From Bacteroides uniformis (lineage in GTDB: Bacteria; Bacteroidota; Bacteroidia; Bacteroidales; Bacteroidaceae), in contig NZ_CP102263.1 of the NCBI RefSeq assembly GCF_025147485.1, positions 4,477,501-4,541,500 of the forward strand: a DNA stretch of 64,000 bases, written 5' to 3'. How positions within the stretch are numbered: the first letter of the stretch is position 1; every line of letters begins with the position of its first letter. Under the pieces are notes generated by a model that was given only the letters and a program-made list of their open reading frames with translations, was not told the DNA's origin and searched no databases. The position numbers were made by a program, and so were the translations under genes. Of this stretch, positions 63,433 to 64,000 are shown piece by piece.

Positions 63433-64000
63433 ATGAAAAAAGTTATTTTCATGGGAGTCTTGGGATTATTCCTTTTAGGCTCCTGTAACAGCAAGTCCGG
63501 AGACAGCCACGAAGGACATAATCACGAAACAGAAGAGCACAATCATGACGGACATGACCACGAGGGACATGACCACGAACATGAGGAACACAACCATGAG
63601 CACGAAGAGCAGGAAAACCATGCCGGAGGAAGCGATGAAATCATCCTGCCACCAGCAAAGGCGCAAGCTGCCGGCGTAGCAGTCAGCACTGTTGAACCGG
63701 GTAGTTTCCATCAAGTCATCAAGACCAGCGGCCAGGTGATGGCAGCCCAGGGAGACGAGAGCGTAGCCGTAGCTACAGTAGCAGGCGTGGTTTCCTTCAA
63801 GGGAAAAGTTATCGAAGGAATGAGTGTCAGCAAAGGTACTCCTTTGGTGGTATTGTCATCCAAAAACATGGCCGACGGAGACCCGGTGCAGAAAGCCCGG
63901 ATAGCCTACGAGGTTTCCAAAAAAGAATACGAGCGTATGAAAGCGCTTGTAGGCAACAAAATCGTATCTGAAAAGGAATTCGCGCAAGCCGAACAGATTT
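63433..64000 (+). CDS. CusB-like RND efflux periplasmic adaptor, cut by the window edge
   Basis: Open from ATG 63433 to the window end (189 codons). Lipoprotein signal LLGSC (Cys18), then a strongly His/Asp/Glu-rich stretch (about residues 24-65, many GHDHEGH-like repeats), then the start of a membrane-fusion-protein fold with a lipoyl-like half motif (VVSFKGKVIEGMSVSKG) and helical hairpin. This is the layout of adaptors of Cus/Czc-type pumps for copper, silver, zinc or cobalt. The pump and outer-membrane genes should follow beyond the edge. Confidence 0.88.
   Translation, partial: MKKVIFMGVLGLFLLGSCNSKSGDSHEGHNHETEEHNHDGHDHEGHDHEHEEHNHEHEEQENHAGGSDEIILPPAKAQAAGVAVSTVEPGSFHQVIKTSGQVMAAQGDESVAVATVAGVVSFKGKVIEGMSVSKGTPLVVLSSKNMADGDPVQKARIAYEVSKKEYERMKALVGNKIVSEKEFAQAEQI

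Overview
The window looks like a chromosomal segment of a gut Bacteroides species. It carries two SusC/SusD polysaccharide utilisation loci (PULs), a SusR-type regulator, a hybrid two-component regulator, and promoters of the Bacteroides form (TTTG, about 20 bases, TAnnTTTG). I saw no tRNA, rRNA, insertion sequence, CRISPR array or phage gene. Species cannot be told from this alone.

Layout. 1-14141 is a housekeeping block: gmk, yicC, tsaB, a DUF4290 gene, murA, rimM, an M23 peptidase, dxr, rseP, ddh, ruvA, an uncharacterised gene, an M24 peptidase and gdhA. 14519-26176 is a starch/maltooligosaccharide PUL read leftward: susR, susC, susD, a SusE/F-like lipoprotein with two duplicated modules, a GH13 amylase and a GH97 alpha-glucosidase. 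26408-44062 is a second PUL that looks aimed at an amino-sugar glycan: GH9 and a ThuA-like protein rightward; then leftward SusC, SusD, a GH18-ThuA fusion, a sugar MFS transporter, NagB, a ROK kinase and a hybrid two-component regulator. 44188-51357 holds a receiver/PPDK-N fusion, a phosphoesterase, menA, and rfbB-rfbA. 51722-56755 holds a small phosphoesterase, ppk1 and a PiT-type phosphate carrier with a PhoU-like tail. 56799-61380 holds a CCA-adding enzyme, a lipoprotein, a single-domain response regulator and an ABC-F ATPase. 61464-64000 holds an RclA-like flavoprotein, a His/Cys-rich small protein, and the start of a CusB-like metal efflux adaptor cut by the window edge.

The most unusual signal is not a gene. 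Two kinds of ordered intergenic repeats recur with a different sequence at each site. One kind has a 7-base period in opposed arms, lies across gene ends, often supplies the stop codons, and at four sites shares a CCATGCG(G) core. The other has a 21-22-base period whose units are built on a 13-15-base dyad; there are four such arrays (8481-8590, 18174-18228, 29871-30046, 51501-51676). I do not recall a named family for either; whole-genome searches would be needed to establish novelty.
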